From assembly GCF_000739085.1 (NCBI RefSeq), contig NZ_CP009110.1:6510001-6574000 (forward strand): a DNA stretch of 64,000 nucleotides, read 5' to 3'. Below, piece after piece: positions 35,282-44,930 of this stretch. This DNA comes from Amycolatopsis methanolica 239 (GTDB taxonomy: Bacteria > Actinomycetota > Actinomycetes > Mycobacteriales > Pseudonocardiaceae). The position numbers and the translations under genes were made by a program. Every line of letters begins with the position of its first letter. Position 1 is the first letter of the stretch. The notes beneath the pieces were generated by a model that was not told where the DNA came from, did no database searches, and saw only the letters and a list, made by a program, of their open reading frames with translations.

Positions 35282-35917
35282 GAAGACAAGGCTAAACGCC
35301 GAGCACTGCCCGCCCGGTGAAGGGGCTCACGAGCCACCGCGGCCCGCCTCCAGCCGGAAGGACCGGCCGAGCGTCCACCCGGCCTCAACAGCCGCACCGC
35401 ACCACCCGATTCGCGTCGGCGCCCGGACGGGCGCCGACCGGCCCAGGGCCGACAGCACCACCCCAGGCCCCCACCGGAACAGACCGGGCAGACCCACCGC
35501 CCACCACGCCACCCAATCCGGGGTGCCACCCAGACGGACCCTCAACGGGGCCTCCGACCGGCCCGCCAGCCGCGCCGCACCACCCGGTCTCCCGCGCCGC
35601 CACCCAGGGCCGCGCCCCACTCGGCGTGGCCGCAAATCCACCCGCCGCGGCACCTGGCCCGCGCCGCACCACCGCACGAATCGGGTCGGGCCTCCTCCCG
35701 CCGCGCCGGACCACCCGATCCGCCCGCACCACCAGCCCACTCGGCGAAGCCGAGCTGGCGCCTCACCGGCCACACCATCTCGCCCCGCCGCCACGCGGCC
35801 TGGCCGGGCGGCGGCGGGGCGAGACCAGTCCAGGCGGCCGGCCCACCGGCCGACCGCACCACCCGAGACACCCGCAGCCGTCAGGCCGGCGGAGTCCCGG
35901 CCCTCCCCCGGCGGCCA
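35282..35917. repeat. Non-coding 636-bp tract with degenerate CACCACCCG repeats
   Basis: This tract between moaC and the VOC gene has no convincing gene despite long open frames on both strands. The motif GCACCACCCG or close variants recur at irregular spacing (for example near 35399, 35579, 35668, 35709 and 35855). Composition is about 75-80% GC with strong C excess on the plus strand. It may be a diverged relative of the tracts at 40.9 and 50.2 kb, but the period is not clear. Confidence 0.4.
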
Positions 35918-36334
35918 TCAGGCCGACCGTGTGGGCTGGTTGATGCGGATGGCGTTGCCGAATGGGTCCCGCAGGCCGCAGTCGATGCCGTACGGGCGCT
36001 CCATCGGCTCCTGCGTGAACTCCACGCCCTTCGCCAGCAGTTCCTCGTACGTCTTGCGGCAGTCGTCCGTCGTCAGGCCGATCCAGCCGCCCGTCGCGCC
36101 CTTCGCGAGCAGCTCCCGCACCTGCTCGGCGGTCCCTTCGTCCATCGCGGGCGGGCCGGGCTTCTCCAGGAGGATCTCGCGCCCGGGCTCGCCGGGCACG
36201 CACACCGTCAGCCACCGCATGAAGCCGAGGTCCTGGTCGACCTTCACCTCGAGCCCGAGCTTCCCCACGTAGAAGTCGAGCGCCTCGTCCTGGTCGGTCA
36301 CGAAGATCTGGGAAAGAGTGATCGCGTTGAACAT
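35918..36334 (-). CDS. VOC/glyoxalase-family protein
   Basis: The 138-residue protein has the paired beta-alpha-beta fold of the VOC superfamily: ITLSQIFVTDQDEALDFYVG, KLGLEVKVDQDLGFMRWLTV, and in the second half VEFTQEPMERPYG, LRDPFGNAIRI. Metal ligands cannot be assigned with certainty. Members include glyoxalases, dioxygenases and resistance proteins. It follows the AraC gene by 14 bases and probably shares its transcript. Confidence 0.87.
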   Translation of the reverse strand: MFNAITLSQIFVTDQDEALDFYVGKLGLEVKVDQDLGFMRWLTVCVPGEPGREILLEKPGPPAMDEGTAEQVRELLAKGATGGWIGLTTDDCRKTYEELLAKGVEFTQEPMERPYGIDCGLRDPFGNAIRINQPTRSA

Positions 36335-36348
36335 GCCCGCAACGCTAA

Positions 36349-36770
36349 TCAGCGGGCCCGGCCCCTGGCTTCTCCAAAACTGCTCGGCCGCGTCCAGGCC
36401 ATCGCGAAACACGTGGGCGCAGCCACCGCCCCGGCGCCGGCTGCCCGGTACTCCGACGGCGACTGCCCCACGATGTCGCGGAAAGTGCGGCTGAACGTGC
36501 CCAGGCTGGTGAACCCCGCGGCGAGGCAGATGTCGGTGACGCTGCGATCGCTCTCCCGCAGCATGAACATCGACCGCTCGACCCGCCGCCGTTGCAGGTA
36601 CCGGTGCGGCGTCTCCCCGAAGGTGGCCCGGAAGGTGCGGATGAAGTGCGCCTCCGAGACGTACGCCATCCGGGCCAGGGCCGCGACGTCGAGGGGCTGC
36701 GCGTAGGCGCGGTCCATCGCGTCGCGGGCCCGCAGCATCCGCCGGTTCGACTCCTCGACGGCGCGGCTCA

Positions 36771-36771
<1 letters not shown>
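36349..36771 (-). CDS. AraC-family regulator (DNA-binding domain only)
   Basis: The 140-residue protein is little more than the double HTH of AraC/XylS: AQPLDVAALARMAYVSEAHF, IRTFRATFGETPHRYLQRRR, VTDICLAAGFTSLGTFSRTF, VGQSPSEYRAAG. There is no N-terminal ligand domain. Its ATG overlaps the malic enzyme stop as ATGA, and the VOC gene follows, so it likely regulates the VOC gene or its neighbours. The C-terminal about 30 residues are irregular. Confidence 0.85.
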
Positions 36772-38165
<1,394 letters not shown>

Positions 38166-38184
38166 GGCAGTAACCCCCTGCTGT

Positions 38185-38373
38185 CTACTTGTTGATCTCG
38201 GTCTCGGGGTGCACGTACGGCACGGTCTCGAGGGGGAACGTCACGTTCCCGAACGGCGACAGCGCGCCCTGGCGGTCCGCCGAGAGCTCGGTGACCGGGT
38301 GCTCGCCGTCCGGCAGATGCGGCCAGGTGGGGTCGATACGACCGCTCTTCTTGTCCTTGTCGCCCTTCGCCAC
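38185..38373 (-). CDS. Small conserved actinobacterial protein
   Basis: A 62-residue basic-to-acidic protein beginning [20 protein letters not shown] and ending [19 protein letters not shown] lies 6 bases before GTG 38373. It lies directly upstream of malic enzyme on the same strand and divergent from the helicase-associated gene. A similar short protein occurs near the helicase-associated and moaC genes in mycobacteria (from memory). No known domain. Confidence 0.7.
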   Translation of the reverse strand: MAKGDKDKKSGRIDPTWPHLPDGEHPVTELSADRQGALSPFGNVTFPLETVPYVHPETEINK

Positions 38374-38460
38374 TTCATCCTCCAGTGCTCGGCACGTACG
38401 GTCCCCAGTTTGCCTCACAGCCGCCCGAACACGATGGTCAGGGCGGGTATCCTCGATGTG

Positions 38461-40695
38461 ATGCCCGCGACCTCCCTTGCGGACTGGCTGCGGTCCGCGT
38501 CCGACGACGAGCTGGGCGCGCTCCTGCAGGCCAGGCGCGACCTGGCGACCCCGCCACCATCCGACAGCACAGTGCTGGCCACCCGCGCCGGCACGGCCGG
38601 ATCGGTCGCCAGGGCGATGGAGGACCTGGACACGTTCACCCTTTCCGTGCTCGACGCGCTGTTGGTCGCCGACGCGGACACCGAAGCCGTCCCGCTCGCC
38701 GCGATCACCGAACTGGTCGGCGCCGACGTCCGGCCCGCCGTCGACCGGCTGCGGTCGCGGGTGCTGGCCTGGGGCGACGATGACGCGGTCCGCGTCGTCC
38801 CCGCCGCGCGCGAGCTGGCCGGGCCGTTCCCAGCCGGGCTCGGCGCGTCCGCACCCGGGCTGGACGTCGAGTCCGCGCTCGCCGAGGTCGGTGACGACGA
38901 ACGCGGGCTGCTGGGCGCGCTCGCCGCAGGCCCGCCCATCGGGCGCACCCGGGACGCGGCGGCCGAACCGTCGCTCGCCGCAGGGGCGAAGCCAGTGCAG
39001 AAGCTGCTCGCCCGCGGGCTGCTGCTGCGCCGCGACGACGAGACGGTCGAACTGCCCCGCGAGGTGGCGATCGCGCTGCGCGGCGGCCGGATCTGCTCGC
39101 CGAAGGCGCTGCGCGAGCCGGAACTGCCGACGAGCCCGCACCAGCAGTCCACAGTGGACGAGGCGGCCGCCGGTGAGGCGATGGAGTTCCTGCGGCAGAC
39201 CGAATCGCTGCTGACGCAGTGGTCGGAGCAGCCGCCGCCGGTGCTGAAGTCCGGTGGTCTCGGGGTGCGGGAGCTGCGAAAGCTGGCGCGCGAACTGGAC
39301 ACCGACGACGCACGCGCCACGCTGCTGGCCGAGCTGGCGGCCGCGGCCGGGCTAGTCGCGGACAGCCAGAGCACCAGCCCGGAGTGGGTGCCGACGACAC
39401 TGGCGGACTCGTGGCTGGCGTCCGAGCCTGCGCAGCGGTGGGTAATCCTCGCCGAGGCGTGGCTGGACCTGCCGCGGCTGCCTGCGCTGGCCGGTCAGCG
39501 CGATGTGAAGGACAAGCCGATCGTGCCGCTGTCCGACGAGCTGCGGCGGCCGCTGGCGCCGTCGGTGCGGCGGCGGGTGCTGGGGACGCTGGCCGAGCTG
39601 CCGCGTGGGGCCGGTGTGCACGGCGCGGACGACCTGGTCGAGCTGCTCGCGTGGCGGGCACCGCGGCGGGGCGGGCGGCTGCGGGACGAGACGGTGCGGT
39701 GGACGTTCGCCGAGGCGTCCGCGCTGGGCGTGATCGCGCTCGGGGCGCTGACGACGGCGGGCGGCGCACTGCTGGCCGGTGATCGCGCGGGCGCGCTGAA
39801 CGCGGTGTACGACGCGATGCCGAAGCCGATCGGCTACGTGCTGGTGCAGGCCGATCTGACGGTGGTCGCGCCGGGGCCGCTGGAGATGGACCTGGCTACG
39901 GAGATCGCCGCGGTGGCCGATGTGGAGTCCGCCGGGCACGCGACGGTCTACCGGATCACGGAGGCGTCGGTGCGGCGGGCGCTGGACACCGGCCGGACCG
40001 CCGACGAGTTGCACGAGCTGTTCCGGAAGCGGTCGGCCACCGAGGTGCCGCAGTCGCTGACGTACTTGATCGACGACGTGGCGCGGCGGCACGGCAGGCT
40101 GCGCGGCGGGGCGGCCGGGTCGTTCCTGCGGTGTGATGACGAGGTGCTGCTCGCGGAGGTGATGGGCAACTCCGTGTCTGGCGACTACGAGTTGCGCCGG
40201 ATCGCGCCGACGGTGCTGGTCAGCCCGTACCCGCTGGCCGAGGTGCTCGACGGGCTGCGGGCGGCCGGGTTCGCGCCGGCGGCCGAGGGACCGGACGGGC
40301 GGGTCGTGGACCTGCGCCCGTCCGGCAGGAGGATCCCGGCACGCCCCCGCACGGCGCGGCGGGTGGTGCCCGAGCCGTCCGGGTTGACCGGTGAGCAGGC
40401 CGCCTCGGTGGTCGCGCACATCCGGGCGGGCGACCGGGCCGCGGCGAGCCGCAAGGGCACGGCGGTGCGCCTCCCGGGCGGCGGCGGAGGCTCCGACACC
40501 GCCGCGACGATGGCCCTGCTGGCCCGGGCGCACCGGGAGCAGCGGGAGGTCTGGATCGGCTTCGTGGACGCCCACGGAACGGCCAGCCAGCGGATCGTCA
40601 CGCCGACCCACGTGGGCGGCGGAGTACTGATCGGCCGGGACGATGAGCGGTACCCCCTGCACCGCATCACCTCGGCCGCCCTGGTGGACGACTGA
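38461..40695 (+). CDS. Helicase-associated (XPB/Ssl2-like N-terminal) protein
   Basis: A 744-residue protein of the actinobacterial helicase-associated family. The N-terminus ([20 protein letters not shown]) is followed by winged-helix repeats; residues about 460-620 contain the Ssl2-like segment ([51 protein letters not shown]). The C-terminus has a WYL-like strand pattern ([20 protein letters not shown]). It has no helicase motifs itself. In mycobacteria the homologue is next to the XPB helicase; here that partner is at 56233, 15.5 kb away. Confidence 0.87.
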   Translation: MPATSLADWLRSASDDELGALLQARRDLATPPPSDSTVLATRAGTAGSVARAMEDLDTFTLSVLDALLVADADTEAVPLAAITELVGADVRPAVDRLRSRVLAWGDDDAVRVVPAARELAGPFPAGLGASAPGLDVESALAEVGDDERGLLGALAAGPPIGRTRDAAAEPSLAAGAKPVQKLLARGLLLRRDDETVELPREVAIALRGGRICSPKALREPELPTSPHQQSTVDEAAAGEAMEFLRQTESLLTQWSEQPPPVLKSGGLGVRELRKLARELDTDDARATLLAELAAAAGLVADSQSTSPEWVPTTLADSWLASEPAQRWVILAEAWLDLPRLPALAGQRDVKDKPIVPLSDELRRPLAPSVRRRVLGTLAELPRGAGVHGADDLVELLAWRAPRRGGRLRDETVRWTFAEASALGVIALGALTTAGGALLAGDRAGALNAVYDAMPKPIGYVLVQADLTVVAPGPLEMDLATEIAAVADVESAGHATVYRITEASVRRALDTGRTADELHELFRKRSATEVPQSLTYLIDDVARRHGRLRGGAAGSFLRCDDEVLLAEVMGNSVSGDYELRRIAPTVLVSPYPLAEVLDGLRAAGFAPAAEGPDGRVVDLRPSGRRIPARPRTARRVVPEPSGLTGEQAASVVAHIRAGDRAAASRKGTAVRLPGGGGGSDTAATMALLARAHREQREVWIGFVDAHGTASQRIVTPTHVGGGVLIGRDDERYPLHRITSAALVDD

Positions 40696-40754
40696 TCCTG
40701 TTGGGGTGCAGCTGCGCCGGGGCCGGGTTTGACTGGGCTGAGGTGTTCGGCTGG

Positions 40755-40880
40755 CTTGAGCGGGTTGGTCGGCTTGAGCGGGTTGGCCAGCTTGAACGGG
40801 CTGGCTGCCTTGAGTGGGCTGGCTGCCTTGAGTGGGCTGGCTGCCTTGAGTGGGCTGGCTGCCTTGAACGGATTGGTCGG
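40755..40880 (+). repeat. Seven tandem copies of an 18-bp repeat
   Basis: Seven 18-bp units run without gaps; units 4-6 are identical (CTTGAGTGGGCTGGCTGC), and the others differ at 1-5 positions. The unit is a multiple of three, so open frames cross it, but no start or ribosome site supports a gene. It begins 60 bases after the stop of the helicase-associated gene and directly precedes the 23-bp array. Confidence 0.9.
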
Positions 40881-40913
40881 CGGCCGTTGGACGGTTTGCG
40901 GTCTGTATAGGCA

Positions 40914-41523
40914 CGAGGTGTCCGGTCGTCGCTTGACGAGGTGCCCAGCCACGACTCCACGAGGTGCCCAGTCGTCGCTCCCGCAAGGTGTCCAGCCGCA
41001 GCTCCACGAACTGCCCAGCCGCAGCTTCACGAGGTGCCCAGCCACGGCTTCACGAACTGTCCAGCCGTAGCCCCACCAAGTGCCCAACCGCATCTCCACG
41101 AACTGTCCAGTGGTAGCGCCCAACCGCAGCTCCACGAAGCCTCCGCTGGCAGACCCACCAGACACCCAACCGCGACTCCGCGAAGTGCCCAGTCGTCGCG
41201 TCGCGAGGTGTCCACTCGCAGCAGCGGCGCGAACTGACCAACCGTCGCCGCACCGACTGTCCAACCGCGGCCTTATGAAATACCCACTCGCGGCATCGCG
41301 AGCTGCCCAACGGCGGGCCTCCCGATCCGCCCCTGCAGCTCGCGCGAAGGGCATCTCGTAGCGGTACGAAATGCCCCATCATGGTCACGCCACAGGTCCA
41401 GTCGCGCCCACACGAGTAGTCCCTTACGCGGTGGGGCCGACGGCGCCCGGGTACGAGATGCCCAACCATGGTTGCGCGACAGGCCCAGTCGTGCCCGCAC
41501 GAGCAGCTCCCTCACGCGGCGGA
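40914..41523 (+). repeat. Degenerate 23-bp tandem repeat array
   Basis: About 20 or more copies of a 23-bp unit of form CGARSTGYCCARYCGYRGC + TYCA follow one another, for example at 40937, 40983, 41006 and 41029. Most early units keep 23 bp exactly; later ones (41290-41370) drift in length, and clear 23-bp units return at 41453-41523. Because 23 is not a multiple of three no frame can preserve the repeat, so it is non-coding. The same unit recurs at 50190-50460. Confidence 0.8.
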
Positions 41524-41540
41524 GCGGGCGCCGCTCGGGC

Positions 41541-42593
41541 TCAGAGGCGTCGCAGGCCTTGGAGCACCCGGTCCATGAACTCGCGCGAGGAGCGGTCCCC
41601 AAAGGACAGCCCGGACTGGTGGATCAGCACCATCCCAGCGGCGTCCAGGTCACTGACCAGCACCTTCACCACGTTGAGCGGCAAGTCCAGGTACGCGGCG
41701 ATCTCCGCGATCGAACGGGCCTCCGAGCACAACGCGCAGATCCGCCGGTGCTGCACCCCGGTCACGGCCTGTGGCACGCGCCCCCGGTCGGTGGTCGAGA
41801 CCAGCGCCTCGAGGGCCAGCTCGTAGTCCGGCCGGGTGCGGCCTCCAGTGCGGGCGTACGGGCGCATCATCATCCGCGTCCGGACCGACGGCTCGGCGCC
41901 CCTCGTCTGTGCGGGCGGCACCCCTACCGCGCGGGCGCCAGCAGCGGTCCGAACGCCGACAGCGGCCCCCGCGCCGGTCGTCCAGCCCGGCTCCAGGCCG
42001 GCGCGTGCGGCAGCGTCCAGATCGGCGCCGGAGGGCCAACCGCCGCCAGCCTCCGGACCAGTTTGCCAGCCGGCCTCGGAACCGGCCTGCCAACCGCCGC
42101 GAGCCTCGGAGCCCGCCTGCCAGCCAGCCTCCGAACCAGCCTGCCAGCCGGCACCAGTACCGGCCTCCCAGCCGGCACCCGCGTCCAGACCCCCGTCCCG
42201 CGTGCGACCAGCATCAAGGCCCGCATCGGAACCGCCGTGCCGACCACCAGCGTCGAACCCTCCGTGCCGACCAGCGTCAAGACCCCCGTGCCCGCCAGCC
42301 TCGCCACCCGCGTGCCTGCCGGCGCCCGCCCCGCTCAGCGAAGTGGCTCCACCCCGGCCAGAACCGGCCCGGGAATCGGCATCGGCGGCGGTCGGCCAGC
42401 CGGCAGACGCCCGGGAAGCGGCTCGCCCGACGCCGGGCGACTGCCGCACCGGCGTGCGCACCGGCAGCACCACCGGCTTCTTCGTCAGCACGAACCGCGC
42501 CGGTGAGTCAATTCCCTCGCGGTCGGTGCCCTGGTGCAGCCGGTCCCACGCATCCACCGCGGGGCGGCCCGCCCCCTGCGAAAGTCCCCGCAT
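41541..42593 (-). CDS. DUF742 protein (conservon CvnC type) with expanded Gly/Ala/Trp repeat
   Basis: The 350-residue protein has a DUF742 domain only at residues about 240-350 (RPYARTGGRTRPDYELALEA, RRICALCSEARSIAEIAAYL, DLPLNVVKVLVSDLDAAGMV). Ahead of it residues about 65-225 are low complexity with GWQAGSEA-type repeats (about 145-180) and Gly/Asp/His blocks. Normal DUF742 proteins have about 120 residues. ATG 42593 overlaps the Roadblock stop (TGATG). DUF742 has a winged-helix-like fold and acts with Roadblock, GTPase and kinase partners in conservons. The 23-bp array ends just beyond its stop. Confidence 0.87.
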   Translation of the reverse strand: MRGLSQGAGRPAVDAWDRLHQGTDREGIDSPARFVLTKKPVVLPVRTPVRQSPGVGRAASRASAGWPTAADADSRAGSGRGGATSLSGAGAGRHAGGEAGGHGGLDAGRHGGFDAGGRHGGSDAGLDAGRTRDGGLDAGAGWEAGTGAGWQAGSEAGWQAGSEARGGWQAGSEAGWQTGPEAGGGWPSGADLDAAARAGLEPGWTTGAGAAVGVRTAAGARAVGVPPAQTRGAEPSVRTRMMMRPYARTGGRTRPDYELALEALVSTTDRGRVPQAVTGVQHRRICALCSEARSIAEIAAYLDLPLNVVKVLVSDLDAAGMVLIHQSGLSFGDRSSREFMDRVLQGLRRL

Positions 42594-43018
42594 CAGCGCA
42601 CGCCACCCTGGAGCTGGTTGCGCAGCTCCGGCGTCATCTGCATCCCGACGCGGTCGACCAGCAACGTCATCTCGTACGCCACGGTCCCGATGTCGGAATT
42701 GGGCGCGGCCAGCACAGCCAGGCTCGACCCGTCGCTGATCCCCATCAGGAACAGGTACCCGCGCTCCATCTCGACCACGGTCTGGTTCACGAAGCCCGCT
42801 TCGAAGCACCGCGCGGCACCGGAGGTCAGGCTCACCAGCCCGGATGCGACCGCGGCCAGCTGGTCGGCCCGGTCCTTCGGCAAGCCCTGCGACCCGGCCA
42901 GCAACAAACCGTCGGCGGAGACGACCACGGCGTGCGCCGCGCCCGGGACCCGTCGCACGAAATCGGTGATCAGCCAGCCGAAGCCGAAGCCGCTCGACTG
43001 CTGTGCCGATGCCGTCAT
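42593..43018 (-). CDS. Roadblock/LC7 protein (conservon CvnB type)
   Basis: The 141-residue protein has the Roadblock/LC7 fold: [95 protein letters not shown]. It is a paralogue of the protein at 44478. In conservons such proteins interact with the small GTPase and modulate it at the membrane. ATG 43018 is used. Coupled to the DUF742 gene after it. Confidence 0.92.
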   Translation of the reverse strand: MTASAQQSSGFGFGWLITDFVRRVPGAAHAVVVSADGLLLAGSQGLPKDRADQLAAVASGLVSLTSGAARCFEAGFVNQTVVEMERGYLFLMGISDGSSLAVLAAPNSDIGTVAYEMTLLVDRVGMQMTPELRNQLQGGVR

Positions 43019-43145
43019 GTGCCTCCTCACCAGTCGAGCCTGTTCTGCGATTATTCCGACAGGGTATTGCCGAACCAGGCCCTGGTGGCCTGCCGCCCTG
43101 GGTGATCTCACATCGATTCACCCTTCCGGCGGCACGGTTACCCGA

Positions 43146-43754
43146 TCACCCCGGTTGTAACGCGCGGTCCCGGTTGATCGCGTGCTCCACGACCGTGATC
43201 AGCACCTGCTTGGCCGACTCCTTCTCCCGCGCGTCGCAGGCGATGATCGGCACCGACTCGGAGATCGTCAGCGCGTGGCGGACGTCCTCGATCTGGTGGT
43301 GCAGCAGCCGGTCGAAGCAGTTGATCGCCACGATGTAGGGCAGCTTCCGGTTCTCGAAGAAGTCGATCGAGGGGAACGCGTCCGCCAGGCGCCGGGTGTC
43401 GACCAGCACGACCGCGCCGATCGCGCCGACCGCGAGGTCGTCCCACATGAACCAGAACCGGTGCTGCCCCGGGGTGCCGAAGACGTACAGCACGAGGTCG
43501 TCGCCGAGCGAGAGGCGGCCGAAGTCCATCGCGACCGTCGTCGTCGCCTTGTTGGGCGTGGCGGTCGTGTCGTCCACCGACACGCTGGCCTCGGTCATCA
43601 CCGCCTCGGTGGTCAGCGGATCGATCTCCGAGACCGCGCCGACCAGGGTCGTCTTGCCCGCACCGAAGCCGCCGGCGACCACGATCTTGGCCGACTGCGT
43701 CGGTCCCGTCGCGGCCGACGTGTTCGCGTCGGAGTCAAATTCTCCGAAGCCCAC
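43146..43754 (-). CDS. Conservon small GTPase (CvnD type)
   Basis: The 202-residue Ras-like ATP/GTP-binding protein has G1 VAGGFGAGKTTLVGAVSEID, a switch region with Thr, G3 FGTPGQHRFWFMW (Asp-Xaa-Xaa-Gly replaced by TPGQ as usual in this family), and G4-like AINCFDR. It is the output or partner GTPase of the conservon. The start overlaps the end of the DUF742 gene by 20 bases, which fixes the operon order kinase-Roadblock-DUF742-GTPase. Confidence 0.92.
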   Translation of the reverse strand: MGFGEFDSDANTSAATGPTQSAKIVVAGGFGAGKTTLVGAVSEIDPLTTEAVMTEASVSVDDTTATPNKATTTVAMDFGRLSLGDDLVLYVFGTPGQHRFWFMWDDLAVGAIGAVVLVDTRRLADAFPSIDFFENRKLPYIVAINCFDRLLHHQIEDVRHALTISESVPIIACDAREKESAKQVLITVVEHAINRDRALQPG

Positions 43755-44481
43755 TGAGCACCCTCTCCATGAACTCGATACTGGGACGATCGCCGACGAC
43801 CGACGTCGTGGAATGGACCAGGACCAGGCCGAGATCGACGGCGTCGCCGATCAGCACCCGCGCGACCCCCAGCGGCATGCGCAGGTACGCCGCCACCTCG
43901 GCCACGGAGCGCGTGTCCAGGCACAGTCCGCAGATGGACCGGTGCTCGGGCACCCGCACCCGATCGAGCATCCGTCCCCGCTCGCTGGTCGAGACGAGTG
44001 CTTCGATCGCCAGATCGTAGCTGGGACGTGTCCGCCCGCGCGTGCGGAAGTACGGCCGGACCAGACCGGAGGTCTCCTCCGCCGCCACCGGTGCGGGCAC
44101 CGGCGGGAAGCTCGGGTGGCTCTCCGCGGCCGGGTTGGGCCGCAGCTCGCCTGCCGGGGCCAGCGGCCCGCCCGGGTCGCCGAACAGGTCCGCCGCCGGC
44201 CCGGACAGCAACCGGTCGCCGCTGAACTCCGGGTATTCGGTCGCCCCGTAGCCCGGTGGCTCGGGGTCGCTCAGGGTACTGGACCGCTTTTCGCCCGCGG
44301 CGGCCCGGCGCAGGCGCCAGGCGCGGTCGACCTTGGCCCGGAACGTGCTCCAGTCCTCGGTCCGCGCCGCCTGCGCCTCGTCCGGCCGGGCGGTTTCGGC
44401 GTCGTCGTCCAGCCGTCCCGAGCCCACGCCCGTCGGCTGCCCACCGTCCACTGCAGTCCCTCTCGTGCCCGGCGCGCTCAA
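43735..44481 (-). CDS. DUF742 protein (conservon CvnC type)
   Basis: The 248-residue protein carries DUF742 at residues about 140-248 (RPYFRTRGRTRPSYDLAIEA, RSICGLCLDTRSVAEVAAYL, MPLGVARVLIGDAVDLGLVL). The N-terminal 130 residues are acidic, Pro-rich and probably disordered. TTG 44481 overlaps the Roadblock stop as TTGA; GTG 44451, with GAGGG 7 bases upstream, is an alternative. It is part of the complete conservon. Confidence 0.9.
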   Translation of the reverse strand: MSAPGTRGTAVDGGQPTGVGSGRLDDDAETARPDEAQAARTEDWSTFRAKVDRAWRLRRAAAGEKRSSTLSDPEPPGYGATEYPEFSGDRLLSGPAADLFGDPGGPLAPAGELRPNPAAESHPSFPPVPAPVAAEETSGLVRPYFRTRGRTRPSYDLAIEALVSTSERGRMLDRVRVPEHRSICGLCLDTRSVAEVAAYLRMPLGVARVLIGDAVDLGLVLVHSTTSVVGDRPSIEFMERVLSGLRRI

Positions 44482-44930
44482 CCGCGCGCGGCTCCCTGGA
44501 GCTGTGCCCGCATCTCTGGCGTCATCTGCTGACCGACCCGATCCACCAGAAGCGTCATCTCATACACCACGAGGCCGATGTCGCTGTCGGGGGACCCCAG
44601 AACCGCGAGGCAGGACCCGTCCGAAACAGACATGAGGAACAGGAAGCCGTTGGCCATCTCGACCACCGTCTGAGCCACGGGCCCGCCCTCGAACACCTTC
44701 GACGCGCCGCGTGCCAGGCTGGTCAGCCCCGACGCCACCGCGGCCAGCTGGTCCGCGCGGTCCTTCGGCAGCCCCCGCGACGCGGCGAGCAGCAGCCCGT
44801 CCGCCGACACCACGACGGCGTGCGCCGCACCGGGCACCCGGTGCACGAAGTCCGTGATCAGCCACGCGAAGCCGTTCCGCGGCGCCTGCGGCGTGGAGCC
44901 TCCCGGCTGCAGCGATCCCGCCCGTGTCAC
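44478..44930 (-). CDS. Roadblock/LC7 protein (conservon CvnB type)
   Basis: A 150-residue Roadblock/LC7 protein ([80 protein letters not shown]). It is about 70% identical by eye to the second copy at 42593, so one pair is a duplication. GTG 44930 overlaps the kinase stop as GTGA. In this system it should bridge the sensor kinase and the GTPase. Confidence 0.93.
   Translation of the reverse strand: MTRAGSLQPGGSTPQAPRNGFAWLITDFVHRVPGAAHAVVVSADGLLLAASRGLPKDRADQLAAVASGLTSLARGASKVFEGGPVAQTVVEMANGFLFLMSVSDGSCLAVLGSPDSDIGLVVYEMTLLVDRVGQQMTPEMRAQLQGAARG

Noticed and set aside
40185-41354. Long minus-strand frames over the repeat arrays
   Set aside because: They read repeated WxxxGW-like words only because stop codons are rare in this GC-rich repeat; the 23-bp period cannot keep a repeated protein in frame and no ribosome site is present.
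40755-41523. CRISPR array
   Set aside because: Units are contiguous 18- and 23-bp repeats without unique spacers, and no cas genes are near.
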